DNA of 64,000 bases from DATCMA01 sp036563645 (GTDB lineage Bacteria > Actinomycetota > Actinomycetes > Mycobacteriales > Micromonosporaceae): the NCBI GenBank assembly GCA_036563645.1, contig DATCMA010000018.1, positions 13,868 through 77,867 on the forward strand. Direction: 5' to 3'. Positions 55,705 through 64,000 of this stretch are shown here, piece by piece. Position 1 is the first letter of the stretch. Every line of letters begins with the position of its first letter. A model generated the notes under the pieces. It made no database searches, had not been told where the DNA came from, and saw only the letters and a list, made by a program, of their open reading frames with translations. The position numbers were made by a program, and so were the translations under genes.

Positions 55705-56122
55705 CCTCCCGATCCCGGTCCCCCGCGGCCGGGGTCGGGTGGCGCCGCTCCGTCGCCCGCTCCGCGACGCCCGCGCGGCGCAGCCGGCACAGCAGCCGGC
55801 TGCCCTGCCCCGCGGCCGGCGTGGGCTGCACGCCGCGCCGCCCCAGCCACACCCACACCGACAACGTCACCAGCACGAGCGCGAAGCCGAAGAGCAGGTC
55901 CTCCACGGGGGCGTAGGCCAGGCGTACCCCGATGATCGCGTCCGGGTCGTAGCGGACGATGCCCCGGCCCGTGAGCACCCCGTTCGAGAGCACCTGGAAG
56001 AACAGGATGATCGGGTACGTCGCCCAGAAGGCGAGCCCGCGGACCAGGCGAGTCCGCAGCAGCGCGAGGTCGACGGCGAGGGCGCCCGCGACGCCGAGGA
56101 GCGCGGCGGCGGTGTAGCTCAC
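55664..56122 (-). CDS. crtYd: Lycopene cyclase subunit (CrtYd-like)
   Basis: A 152-residue membrane protein, one half of the heterodimeric lycopene beta-cyclase found in actinobacteria. It has three transmembrane helices and the family motif LAYAPVEDLLFGF. A basic, variable tail of ~45 residues overlaps the end of the prenyl synthase gene. The GTG at 56122 overlaps the crtYc stop by 4 bp. No phytoene synthase or desaturase is in view, so the rest of the pathway must lie elsewhere. Confidence 0.85.
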   Translation of the reverse strand: MSYTAAALLGVAGALAVDLALLRTRLVRGLAFWATYPIILFFQVLSNGVLTGRGIVRYDPDAIIGVRLAYAPVEDLLFGFALVLVTLSVWVWLGRRGVQPTPAAGQGSRLLCRLRRAGVAERATERRHPTPAAGDRDREVIPSGGSPLPPGR

Positions 56123-56508
56123 CGCGCCCCTCCGCGCCTGACGTCCCGCGTGGTCTCCCGCGCGTCGTCCACCGGCCACCGCGTCCCCGCCGCCCCGAGA
56201 GCGCCGAGCACCGCACGCACCGCCTCGAAGCCGAGCACGATGCACAGGGGTACCACGACGAAGAAGAGGAGTTCGTCGAGCGGGAGTCCACCGGGGAGCA
56301 GCACACCCGTGATCTGCGCTCGGTCAAAACTCCAGTGACCCGCGGCGATGGCGGCGAGGTCCCACCCGACGAAGACCACGATGACCGGCAGCAGGGTCAG
56401 CAGGAAGCGACGCCACCGGCGCAGGACGTTGACCCGGAACACCGGTTCCAGCCAGATCGCGGCGGCGAGGCAGCCGGCGAGCACGGCGAGGTAGGAGAGC
56501 TGCCGCAT
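56119..56508 (-). CDS. crtYc: Lycopene cyclase subunit (CrtYc-like)
   Basis: A 129-residue membrane protein with three helices and the twin of the family motif, GGLPLDELLFFVVVPLC. With CrtYd it would cyclise lycopene ends. The first helix is LSYLAVLAGCLAAAIWL. It is coupled to crtYd by a GTGA overlap and begins just 10 nt after the stop of the Rv2175c-like gene. Whether the ring is beta or epsilon cannot be read from the sequence. Confidence 0.87.
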   Translation of the reverse strand: MRQLSYLAVLAGCLAAAIWLEPVFRVNVLRRWRRFLLTLLPVIVVFVGWDLAAIAAGHWSFDRAQITGVLLPGGLPLDELLFFVVVPLCIVLGFEAVRAVLGALGAAGTRWPVDDARETTRDVRRGGAR

Positions 56509-56518
56509 CGCGCACCCG

Positions 56519-56920
56519 TCAAAACCCGAGGGCCTGGGCCCGCCGCTTCACCTCGCGGGCACGCTCACTGCCGAGAGCCTCCGCCGGGGTGCCCGGAAGT
56601 GTCGGATCCGCGCGATAGAGCCACCGCAGCGCCTCTTCGTCGTTGTATCCGGCATCGTGAAGCAACGTCAGGACGCCGGGGAGGTGCTTGCGCACCGTGC
56701 GGTTCGCGATGAGTTCCGCTGGCACGCACAGGGTTCCGTCGCGCTCTACCGCCAGCAGCTCCCGATCTCGGATCATCTGCTCCACCTTGGTGGTCGATAC
56801 GCCGAGACGGTGGGCGACCTCCGGCAGCGGGAGCCACTCGGCCGGTTCGACGATCGCGTCGTCGGCTGGGCTTCCCGCAGGTCCAACGGAGCTTCTCGCA
56901 GCAGGTACGGAGTCGGTCAC
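56519..56920 (-). CDS. Rv2175c-like DNA-binding protein
   Basis: A 133-residue winged-helix protein. The core EWLPLPEVAHRLGVSTTKVEQMIRDRELLAV is a helix-turn-helix. The C-terminal part, RKHLPGVLTLLHDAGYNDEEALRWLYR, is characteristic of Rv2175c, a known substrate of the PknL kinase in M. tuberculosis. The N-terminal ~25 residues are flexible and contain Thr and Ser, where the phosphosite of Rv2175c lies. A PknL-like kinase is encoded 1 kb away, divergently, so the pair is kept. The regulated genes are unknown. Confidence 0.9.
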   Translation of the reverse strand: MTDSVPAARSSVGPAGSPADDAIVEPAEWLPLPEVAHRLGVSTTKVEQMIRDRELLAVERDGTLCVPAELIANRTVRKHLPGVLTLLHDAGYNDEEALRWLYRADPTLPGTPAEALGSERAREVKRRAQALGF

Positions 56921-57072
56921 GCGACCACCCTGCCATGTCTCCGTCCCCGCCAGCTACCGGCATCCCCTCCCTCCACCCCACTGTTGCCCCCGTTGTTCCC
57001 CGCGCGCTCGGAACGTCGAGCCGAGCGCGCCCTACGTGCGGCGGTCCGTCCCCGCCGCGGAAGGGACATCAC

Positions 57073-57675
57073 GTGAGCATGTGGCAGGTGATCCGCCGAG
57101 AAGTGGCGGGCGCGTGGCGCTCGCTGCGCTATGACCTCACGCGGCGGCGCTCACGCCGCCGCGGGTCGGGGCCGTCCACCCGGCGTCGACCGCTTCGGGT
57201 TCTCGCGCTGGCGTTCGCCACTGCGGTCGCCGCGGTCGGCACGTACGCCGCGGTGTTCACCGGATTGACCCTCCTCTTGAAGAATGGGGCGGCCACTCCC
57301 GCCCTGGCAGTCCCCACCGCCCATCCGAAGCCGGCCGGGGAGCAGGTGCTCCCGGAGACGAGCCTCCCGCCTGTCGCCGTGTCGCCTGTGGTGCGGCCCC
57401 GCGCGGGCACGGCCACCCCCGAGGTGCCGCAGCGCGGGCAGAGCGCGCCGGTCGCGACCGCGCGTCTCGTGCCCACTCCGCCGTCGGTGCCGGTCGCGCC
57501 GACGCCGGATAGTCCCACGCCGTCGGCGCCCGCGTCGTCGACGGGTACCCCGACGCCGACCGACTCCCCCTCCGACTCCCCCACCGACTCTCCCACGCCC
57601 ACTCCGTCGCAGACGGCGACGTCGTCCCCGTCGCCCGAGGAGTCTGCCTCACCGTCCTCGCCGCCGACGGAGTGA
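57073..57675 (+). CDS. Membrane-anchored Pro/Thr/Ser-rich protein
   Basis: A 200-residue protein with a basic N-terminus (about 40 residues), one transmembrane helix (LALAFATAVAAVGTYAAVFTG, about 45-65) and a long outside stalk rich in Pro, Thr and Ser (TPTPTDSPSDSPTDSP type). No folded domain is visible. Such stalks are often glycosylated or span the wall. The GTG at 57073 or ATG at 57079 follows GGAAGGG. It lies just upstream of the kinase gene on the same strand, separated by 203 bp; a functional link is only suggested. Confidence 0.65.
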   Translation: MSMWQVIRREVAGAWRSLRYDLTRRRSRRRGSGPSTRRRPLRVLALAFATAVAAVGTYAAVFTGLTLLLKNGAATPALAVPTAHPKPAGEQVLPETSLPPVAVSPVVRPRAGTATPEVPQRGQSAPVATARLVPTPPSVPVAPTPDSPTPSAPASSTGTPTPTDSPSDSPTDSPTPTPSQTATSSPSPEESASPSSPPTE

Positions 57676-57878
57676 CGAAGGTCGTCATGACGATCGCCGG
57701 TTGACGCCGCCACCCGGCGCGCCTGGCGCTCCGACACCAAGCCCATCGACAGCAGTCTTGATAATTCGCGGCATTTGCCCTGGTCGGTACCGATGCCCGC
57801 CCAACGATGGGCGCCCCTGGCCCCATGGCTGTGGCATCCTGTTCGCCGTCACCCTTCTCATGCATGGACTGCCTGCCG

Positions 57879-59843
57879 ATGGACACTCAGGTCGCCGACA
57901 CGCTGTTAGGCTCGCTGATCGACGGGCGTTACCGCGTCCGGGGGCGAGTAGCCCGCGGCGGCATGGCTACCGTGTACACCGCCATCGATGAGCGGCTAGA
58001 CCGCGTCGTGGCGCTGAAAGTCCTGCACCCCGCGCACGCCAAAGACGCCCAAGCCGGCAACGCGAGCTTCCTGACGCGGTTCATCGACGAGGCAAAGACC
58101 ATCGCCCGGCTCACCCACCCCAACGTGGTGGCCATCTATGACCAGGGCGTACACGCCGGTCTCCCCTACCTGGTCATGGAGTACGTGCGGGGGCGCACCC
58201 TGCGCGACATCCTGAACGAGCGACGCCGTCTGAACCCCGGCGAGGCGCTCGCCATCCTCGAGCAGATGCTCGCCGCGATCGCCACCGCGCACCGCGCCGG
58301 CGTGGTCCACCGGGACGTCAAACCGGAAAACGTCCTCATCGCCGAATCCCCCAGCGGGGGGTCGGCGAATCTGGTCGACTGCGTGGTCAAGGTCGCCGAC
58401 TTTGGGCTAGCGCGGGCCATCGAGGCGCAGAACGACGAGGACGCAACCACCCCGTTGATGGCCACGGTCGCGTACGTCGCGCCGGAGCTGGTCACCACCG
58501 GGCACGCCGATCCCCGCACCGACGTGTACGCGGCCGGGATCGTGCTCTTCGAGATGCTCACCGGCCGAGTCCCGTTCGACGGGACGAAACCGCTCGACGT
58601 GGCCTGGCAGCACGTCGACCAGGACGTGCCACCGCCGTCGCAACTGGTGCCCAGCCTCCCGCCCGTGCTCGACGAGCTGGTCATCCGCGCCACCCGTCGC
58701 GACCCCAACGCTCGCCCCACCGACGCCGGCGCGTTCCTAGCCGAGGTGCAAGTCGCTCGCGACAGCCTCGGCGCGGCCAGCGCGGCGACCACCGTCCTCC
58801 AGCAGGTTCCCCCACCGGATCACGACGTCCAGCCGACCGTCGTGGTCCCCGCGGTGGACGACCGCCCGTCGTGGGCGCGCCTGCCCGAGCGGAGGACCAC
58901 GCACCGTCGACGGGCGGCGAACCGCGACGTGGGCGGCCGGTTACGCCGGTCCTGGCAGCAGATCACCGCGAGTCGACGTGGCCGGCAGGCGATAGCCGCT
59001 GGGGTAATCGTGGCGGTGTTGGTGGCCGCCACCGGAATCTGGTGGCTCGGCTTCGGCCGCTACACCGTGGCCCCCCAGCTCGTCAACCTCGAGCGGGCGG
59101 AGGCGGAGGCACTCGCCACGCGCAACGGCTTCACGGTCGTGTACGCCGAGCCGCGTCATGACGAAAACGTCGCCAAGGACGTGGTCCTCGAGCAGCGACC
59201 GGCTTCCCGAGAGCGCATCCGCAAGGGCGGGACGATCGTCCTCACCCTCTCCCTGGGGCCCGAGCGGTACCGGGTGCCCGACGTGGTGGGCAAGACCTTC
59301 GAGCTCGCCACCATCGACCTGGAGAAGGCGCGGCTTACGGTGACCCGCGGGCCGGACCGGTACGACAACACCTTCCCCGCCGGCGTGGTGATCGCGATCG
59401 AGCCAGCGGCGGGGACCGAGGTCAAGCCCGGGGACAAAGTCACCGTGACGGTCAGCAAGGGCCGCGCGCCGATCACGGTACCGAACGTCATCGGAAAGAA
59501 CATCATCGAAGCGCGGGCGATCCTGCAGCAGCTCGGGCTGACGGCGGTGGAGCAATACGTCGACTCCCCGAGGCCTAAGGACCTCGTGCTCAGCCAGAGC
59601 CCGCCAGACGGCTCTGGAGCGGAACCCGGAGAACAGATCAAGCTTGAGGTCAGCAAAGGTCCCCCCGCGGTGCTCATCCCGCGTGTGATCGACATGCCCT
59701 GTCCGCAAGCGAAGCAGATCCTGGAGGAGCGGCAGCTGCGGGTGCGAGTGGACTTCAACCCCAACGGCACCGTGCGCTACCAGGTTCCGGGCGAGAATGC
59801 CGAGGTGCCTCCCGGCACCGAGATCCGGATTGGATGCCTGTGA
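57879..59843 (+). CDS. pknL: PknL-like Ser/Thr protein kinase with PASTA domains
   Basis: A 654-residue receptor kinase. The cytoplasmic kinase domain (about 16-275) has the glycine loop GRVARGGMATVY, the VAIK-type Lys in VVALKVLH, HRDVKPENVLI, DFGLARA and VAYVAPEL, with Thr residues in the activation loop. A basic juxtamembrane region and one transmembrane helix (about 372-392) lead to four outside PASTA repeats (from about 395 to the end, e.g. VPDVVGKTFELATIDLEKA) that would bind wall fragments. Neighbours match pknL of M. tuberculosis. The end overlaps the nfo start. Confidence 0.93.
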   Translation: MDTQVADTLLGSLIDGRYRVRGRVARGGMATVYTAIDERLDRVVALKVLHPAHAKDAQAGNASFLTRFIDEAKTIARLTHPNVVAIYDQGVHAGLPYLVMEYVRGRTLRDILNERRRLNPGEALAILEQMLAAIATAHRAGVVHRDVKPENVLIAESPSGGSANLVDCVVKVADFGLARAIEAQNDEDATTPLMATVAYVAPELVTTGHADPRTDVYAAGIVLFEMLTGRVPFDGTKPLDVAWQHVDQDVPPPSQLVPSLPPVLDELVIRATRRDPNARPTDAGAFLAEVQVARDSLGAASAATTVLQQVPPPDHDVQPTVVVPAVDDRPSWARLPERRTTHRRRAANRDVGGRLRRSWQQITASRRGRQAIAAGVIVAVLVAATGIWWLGFGRYTVAPQLVNLERAEAEALATRNGFTVVYAEPRHDENVAKDVVLEQRPASRERIRKGGTIVLTLSLGPERYRVPDVVGKTFELATIDLEKARLTVTRGPDRYDNTFPAGVVIAIEPAAGTEVKPGDKVTVTVSKGRAPITVPNVIGKNIIEARAILQQLGLTAVEQYVDSPRPKDLVLSQSPPDGSGAEPGEQIKLEVSKGPPAVLIPRVIDMPCPQAKQILEERQLRVRVDFNPNGTVRYQVPGENAEVPPGTEIRIGCL

Positions 59844-60706
59844 CACACGAACGCCCTATTGGCGCCCACGCCCCCACCTCCGGCGGCCTCGCCCGGGCCG
59901 CGCTGCCCTACATCGACGCCACCGGCGCCGAGGTCGTCCAGGTGTACGTGAGCAACTCACGCGGCTGGGCGCTCCCCCCGGGAAACCCGGACCAGGATGC
60001 CGCCTTCCGGGACGGCTGCGCCGAGCGGGGTGTCGCGGTCTACATCCACGCCTCGCTGCTCGTGAACCTCGGCTCCCCGACCCCGGCGACGGTGGACAAG
60101 TCCATCGCGACGCTGGCACACGCGCTGCGCCGCGGCGCGGCGATCGGGGCCCGGGGAGTGGTCTTCCACGCCGGGAGCGCGGTCACCGCCTCCTACACCG
60201 ACCAGGCGATGCGGCAACTCCGCGAACGCCTGCTCCCCCTGCTCGACGCGGCCGACGCGGAGGACGGGCCTCGGCTGCTCGTCGAGCCGAGCGCCGGCGG
60301 TGGCCAGTCGCTAGCCGCGCGGGTGGAGGAGCTGGAGCGGTACTTCGCCGCGGTGGATTGGCACCCCCGGTTGGGGGTCTGCTTCGACACCTGCCACGCG
60401 TGGGCCGCCGGGCATGACCTCGCGGCCGACGGGGGCATGACCCGCACGGTGGACGCGCTCGTGGCCACGGTCGGCGCCGATCGGCTGGGGCTCATTCACG
60501 CCAACGACTCGAAAGACCTGTGCGGCTCCACGCGCGACCGACACGAAACGATCGGTAAGGGGCATATCGGCGAGTCGGCGTTCGCGGAGCTGGTGCGGCA
60601 TCCCGCGACCGTCGGGGTGCCGATCGTGGTGGAGACCCCGACGGATGGGCCCGCGGGGCACGCGGCCGACATCAGCACGCTCAAGCGTCTCCGCTCCGCC
60701 GCCTAG
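59834..60706 (+). CDS. nfo: Deoxyribonuclease IV (AP endonuclease)
   Basis: Cuts abasic sites in base excision repair. The 290-residue TIM-barrel protein has the zinc ligands in YIHASLLVN, VFHAGSAV, LLVEPSAGGG, CFDTCHAWAAGHDL, LIHANDSK and DRHETIGKGHIG. The ATG at 59834 overlaps the kinase end by 10 bp; a GTG at 59840 would give a 4-bp overlap and is equally plausible. It ends 22 bp from the convergent threonine aldolase gene. Confidence 0.93.
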   Translation: MPVTHERPIGAHAPTSGGLARAALPYIDATGAEVVQVYVSNSRGWALPPGNPDQDAAFRDGCAERGVAVYIHASLLVNLGSPTPATVDKSIATLAHALRRGAAIGARGVVFHAGSAVTASYTDQAMRQLRERLLPLLDAADAEDGPRLLVEPSAGGGQSLAARVEELERYFAAVDWHPRLGVCFDTCHAWAAGHDLAADGGMTRTVDALVATVGADRLGLIHANDSKDLCGSTRDRHETIGKGHIGESAFAELVRHPATVGVPIVVETPTDGPAGHAADISTLKRLRSAA

Positions 60707-60728
60707 CGCCGCCGCGCCACCGGGGAGG

Positions 60729-61768
60729 TCACGCCCCCGCTTGTTGGAGCAGGCGGGTCAACACCGCGATCGCGTGCGCGACGCCGTCGTCGTCCACGTC
60801 CAAGTGAGTGACCAGACGCGCGGTGCGGGGCCCGAGCACCGAGATGCGCACGCCGTCGGCCTCGGCGGCGCGGAGCGTGGGAGCGTCGATCGCGCAACGC
60901 GTGAGGTCCAGCGGCACGATGTTGGTGCGGACCTCACCGGCCACCACGCCGAACGGGGCGAGCGCCTCCGCCAGTCGCGCGGCGCGCGCGTGGTCCTCGG
61001 CCAGCCGGGCGACGTGGTGCCGCAACGCGTACCGGCCCGCGGCGGCGAGAATGCCGGCTTGCCGCATGCCGCCGCCCATCCGCTTGCGGATCCGCCGCGC
61101 CTGCTCAATCTTCTCGGCGCTGCTTACCACCAGCGAGCCGACCGGGGCGCCGAGCCCTTTGGAGAGGCAGACCGTGAGGGTGTCGAAGAGAGTGCCGTAG
61201 TCGCGCAGGGGCACCCGTCGGCGACGTGGGCGTGCCAGATGCGGGCCCCGTCGCAGTGCACCCCCACCCCGGTCGCGTCCGCGATCCGGCGCAGCTCGCG
61301 CAGCGTCGGCAGCGGAATCACCGCCCCACCGGCCCGGTTGTGTGTCTGCTCGACGGCGATCGCTCGGGTCGGGACCGCGGCGTAGCCCGCCGGTCGGATC
61401 ATGTCAGCCACCACCGCCGGGTCGAGGCGCGCCCCCGCCGCCGGCCAGGTGCGCGTGCTGATACCGCCGATCACCGCGGCGGCACCACCTTCGTAGGACG
61501 CCACGTGCGCGTCGGCATCGCAGAGCAGCTCCCCACCGGGTGGGACGAGCAGTTGCAGGGCGATCTGGTTGGCCATCGACCCGCTCGGGGTGAACAGCGC
61601 GGCCTCATGCCCGAACAGCTCGGCGATGTCGGCTTCCAGGGCCGCGACGGTCGGGTATTCGCCGTACCCGTCGTCACCGACGTCAGCCTGCGCCATCGCC
61701 TCGCGCATGCCCGGCGTCGGCCGCGTGACGGTGTCCGAGCGGAGATCAACGAGCGGTGGATTAGCCAC
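60729..61768 (-). pseudogene. ltaE: Low-specificity L-threonine aldolase, frameshifted
   Basis: A PLP enzyme cleaving threonine to glycine and acetaldehyde. The first part (61768 down to about 61214) reads VDLRSDTVTRPTPGMREAM to GVGVHCDGARIWHAHVADG. The second continues in another frame, PLRDYGTLFDTLTVCLSKGLGAPVGS, with the PLP lysine in LSKGLG, and ends at 60729. One base is missing in a G run (61214-61216). Both halves are otherwise well conserved, so this is either a very recent mutation or a sequencing error. The start overlaps the aroG stop by 8 bp. Confidence 0.88.
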
Positions 61769-63167
61769 GGAGCATCTCGGCGACCAGGAAGGCCAACTCC
61801 AACGACTGCTGGGTGTTCAACCGCGGGTCGCAGGCGGTTTCGTAGCGGTCGGGCAGGTCGACGTCCTCGATCGCCTGCGCGCCGCCGAGGCACTCGGTGA
61901 CGTCCTCACCGGTCAGCTCGACGTGCAGGCCGCCCGGGTGGGTCCCCAGCGCGCGGTGCACCTCGAAGTAGCCGAGCACCTCGTCGACGATGCGGTCGAA
62001 ATGCCGCGTCTTGTAGCCGTTGGACGACTCAATGGTGTTGCCGTGCATGGGGTCGCACTGCCACACCACTTTCGCCCCGGCCGCGGTGACCTTCTCCACG
62101 ATCGGCGGCAGGATATCCCGGACCTTCTGGTTGCCCATCCGGCTGATCAGCGTGAGCCGCCCCGGCACGTTGTCCGGATTGAGCTTCTCGCACAGCTCCA
62201 GCACCTGGTCGGGGGTCGCCGTCGGACCGATCTTGACCCCGATGGGGTTCGCGATCCGGGAAGCGAAGTCGACGTGCGCCCCGTCGATCTGGCGGGTCCG
62301 CTCCCCAATCCACAGGAAATGCCCAGACAAGCAGTACGCCCGGCCGTCCGAGATGCGCGTCAGCGCCCGCTCATACTCCAGCGTCAGCGCCTCGTGCGAG
62401 CAGTACAGGGTGACGGTGCGCAGCGCGTCCCCCTCCGTCATCCCGCAAGCCCGGATGAACGCCAACGCCCGGTCGATCTCGCGGGCGATCGCCTCGTACC
62501 GCTCACCGGCGGGTGACTTCCGGACGAAGCCCCTGTTCCAGTCGTGCACCATGTGCAGGTCGGCGAGCCCACCGGCGAGGTAGGCGCGGAGCATGTTCAT
62601 GGCGGCCGCCGAGTTGGCGTACGCCCGAATCATGCGCTGGGGGTCGGGAACCCGCGCTTCCGGCGTCGGCTCCAGCGAGTTGATCATGTCCCCGCGGTAG
62701 GAGGGGAGCCCCAGCGCGTCGGTCGGGGACGAGCGCGGCTTGGTGTACTGCCCCGCGACACGGGCCACCTTCACCACCGGCATCGACGCCCCGTACGTCA
62801 GCACGACCGCCATCTGCAGCAGCGTGCGGGCGTTGGCCAGCAGGTGGCTCTCGGTGTTGTCGGCGAACGTCTCCGCGCAGTCGCCCCCCTGCATGAGGAA
62901 GGCCTTGCCCTCACAGACCTGCGCCAGCCGCTCGCGCAGTTGGTCGACCTCGTACGGCGCGACGATCGGCGGCACGTTTTCGAGGACCTTGCAGACGTCC
63001 TCGACCTCCGCCGGGTCCGGCCACGGCGGGGTCTGCGCCCGAGGGAGCTCCCGCCATCGGTCCAGTCCAAGCGCCTCGGCCTCAGCGGGGTCCACCGCGG
63101 GACGAGTGGTGTGGAGACCGGGGTGACTGACCGACGGGTAGCTCAGCTGATGCCACTCTTGGCGCAT
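61761..63167 (-). CDS. aroG: Class II DAHP synthase
   Basis: Condenses PEP and erythrose 4-phosphate in the first step of aromatic amino-acid synthesis. The 468-residue protein is of the plant/mycobacterial class II type: FLMQGGDCAETFADNTE, the metal Cys within it, RVAGQYTKPRSSPTD, VKIGPTATPDQVLELC, WQCDPMHGNTIESSNGYKTR and HPGGLHVELTGEDVTECLGG. I chose the ATG at 63167 (MRQEWHQLSYPSV), with TACGCT 7 nt upstream. It is followed by the threonine aldolase gene in one transcript. Confidence 0.96.
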   Translation of the reverse strand: MRQEWHQLSYPSVSHPGLHTTRPAVDPAEAEALGLDRWRELPRAQTPPWPDPAEVEDVCKVLENVPPIVAPYEVDQLRERLAQVCEGKAFLMQGGDCAETFADNTESHLLANARTLLQMAVVLTYGASMPVVKVARVAGQYTKPRSSPTDALGLPSYRGDMINSLEPTPEARVPDPQRMIRAYANSAAAMNMLRAYLAGGLADLHMVHDWNRGFVRKSPAGERYEAIAREIDRALAFIRACGMTEGDALRTVTLYCSHEALTLEYERALTRISDGRAYCLSGHFLWIGERTRQIDGAHVDFASRIANPIGVKIGPTATPDQVLELCEKLNPDNVPGRLTLISRMGNQKVRDILPPIVEKVTAAGAKVVWQCDPMHGNTIESSNGYKTRHFDRIVDEVLGYFEVHRALGTHPGGLHVELTGEDVTECLGGAQAIEDVDLPDRYETACDPRLNTQQSLELAFLVAEMLRG

Positions 63168-63174
63168 AGCAGCA

Positions 63175-63180
63175 AGCGTA
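63175..63180 (-). promoter_or_regulatory. Likely -10 element of a leaderless aroG transcript
   Basis: TACGCT (minus strand) is followed by 7 nt and the aroG ATG. No leader and no ribosome binding site are visible. Confidence 0.45.
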
Positions 63181-63329
63181 CGGGGCGAGCAAGCACCCAC
63201 AGCGGGGAGGTCATAGGTCTGACACTGGAAACGTGACCGCCATCACCACGTGCGGGGGCGCAGCCGCCCCACCGTCCGACGCCGTAGCGCGGGAGGCGGC
63301 CGGGCGGCTGCGCCGCACGCACCACCGGC

Positions 63330-63346
63330 CAGGGCCGATAGCCCTG
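63330..63346 (-). terminator. Hairpin after the CBM2 protein gene
   Basis: CAGGGC, a 5-nt loop, GCCCTG: a short perfect stem directly after the stop codon. A second stem, GGGGCG-CAGC-CGCCCC, lies at 63255-63270. Together they could separate this gene from aroG. Confidence 0.5.
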
Positions 63347-63347
63347 C

Positions 63348-64000
63348 TCAGGAGGTCGCGCAGAGGGTGCCGTTGAGCCGGAACACTCCCGGTGGGACGT
63401 TCGGCCCGTGGTAGGCGGCGACGAACCCGGTGGTCACGCTGCCGCCGTCACCGGGGATGTGGCGGTTGTCCGGGACGCTGGTCACCCGCACGGTGGTGCC
63501 GCTCTGCTCCCACGTGCCGCTCCAACCGGAACTGACCTCCTGCCACGGCGTCGGCCAGGTGAAGGTGAACGTCCAGCCGGTGATGGGCTCCTCACCGTTA
63601 TTGACGATCTCAACGGTGCCGACGTAGCCGTTGCCCCAGTCCGTCACGGTGGTGAAGCGGACCTGACACGTGCTGCTGGTCGGGGCGCCCATGGTGAAGG
63701 TCAACGGGGGCGACGCCCACGAGACCCGCCCCGCGGTGTCACGCGCCAGCACGTTGACGGTGTACCGAGTGCCGGGAACGAGGTTGTGCACCGTCAACGA
63801 GGTGTCGTCGGTCTCGCCGAGCTGCTCGCTGACCGCGCCGTTGTGCCGGTACACCTCGTACTTGGCGATCGGGCTGCGGCCGGGGGTCGCCGCCGGCCAC
63901 GCGATGGTCACCGACCGGTCGGTCATCTCCCGCACGGTCGGCTGGCCCGGGGCGCCCGGCAGACCCTCGAGCGAGTCCGCTCCGCGGACCACGAGCGTGG
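63348..64000 (-). CDS. C-terminal part of a secreted enzyme: FN3 domain and cellulose-binding CBM2
   Basis: The frame is open to the window edge, so the catalytic part is missing. About 217 residues are visible. A fibronectin type III domain (PGQPTVREMTDRSVTIAWPA to SWASPPLTFT) is followed by a carbohydrate-binding module of family 2. The latter runs from CQVRFTTVTDWGNGYVG to the final LNGTLC; the two Cys would form the module's disulphide, and Trp residues in DWGNG, TWPTPW and SGWSGTW would form the flat cellulose- or chitin-binding face. The protein is probably a cellulase, xylanase, chitinase or LPMO. The upstream sequence is needed to tell. Confidence 0.9.
   Translation of the reverse strand, partial: TLVVRGADSLEGLPGAPGQPTVREMTDRSVTIAWPAATPGRSPIAKYEVYRHNGAVSEQLGETDDTSLTVHNLVPGTRYTVNVLARDTAGRVSWASPPLTFTMGAPTSSTCQVRFTTVTDWGNGYVGTVEIVNNGEEPITGWTFTFTWPTPWQEVSSGWSGTWEQSGTTVRVTSVPDNRHIPGDGGSVTTGFVAAYHGPNVPPGVFRLNGTLCATS

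Overview
The window is chromosomal DNA of a high-GC actinobacterium. The evidence is a full division and cell-wall (dcw) cluster ending in SepF, YggT and a Wag31-type DivIVA; actinobacterial marker families (DUF2567, DUF3040, SAV_6107-like HEPN, an Rv2175c-like regulator beside a PknL-like PASTA kinase, class II DAHP synthase); an ImuA/ImuB/DnaE2 mutasome; and many starts that look leaderless, with a TANNNT hexamer 6-7 nt before GTG or ATG. MurE carries the DNPR motif, so the wall is probably meso-DAP type. A CBM2/FN3 tail at the right edge suggests a secreted polysaccharide-degrading enzyme. I cannot fix the genus by reading; a cellulolytic actinomycete is a reasonable guess.

Layout. 1-2.7 kb: hisC (cut by the edge) and hisD, divergent from a Lon-substrate-domain protein that overlaps a DUF2567 membrane protein tail to tail. 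3.5-9.8 kb (minus strand): a ParA-like ATPase with a membrane partner, an RluA-family pseudouridine synthase, lspA, a TraR/DksA zinc finger, a DUF167 protein and a small membrane zinc-motif protein. 9.8-28.1 kb (minus strand, transcribed from mraZ down to divIVA): mraZ-rsmH-ftsL-ftsI-murE-murF-mraY-ftsW-murG-murC-ftsQ-ftsZ-yggS-sepF-yggT-divIVA. murD is absent from its usual place between mraY and ftsW. 28.4-30.5 kb (plus strand): murT-gatD, the lipid II amidating enzyme, divergent from mraZ. The shared intergenic region has MraZ-box-like 10-bp repeats facing both ways.

30.5-33.5 kb: leuS, preceded by what reads as a leucine attenuator, with a 12-residue leader peptide containing three consecutive Leu codons and an intrinsic terminator. 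33.7-38.6 kb: a MoxR / DUF58 / transglutaminase operon. 38.8-42.6 kb: DUF3040, dinB, a phosphodiesterase and a methyltransferase. 42.6-43.8 kb: a lower-GC island of decayed genes. 43.8-50.4 kb: the dnaE2-imuB-imuA mutasome and a HEPN gene, with a perfect LexA box lying beyond a 358-bp gene-free gap. 50.4-53.5 kb: an EamA transporter, YbaK, GNAT and a CDP-alcohol phosphatidyltransferase.

53.5-63.2 kb resembles the M. tuberculosis Rv2172c-Rv2178c neighbourhood: metF, polyprenyl synthase, lycopene cyclase subunits crtYd/crtYc, an Rv2175c-like protein, a PknL-like kinase, endonuclease IV, a frameshifted threonine aldolase and aroG. The window ends in the C-terminal FN3-CBM2 part of a secreted enzyme. 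The common themes are envelope synthesis and its control (dcw, MurT/GatD, PknL) and DNA damage tolerance (DinB, ImuABC, Nfo). I saw no rRNA, tRNA, CRISPR array or intact insertion sequence.
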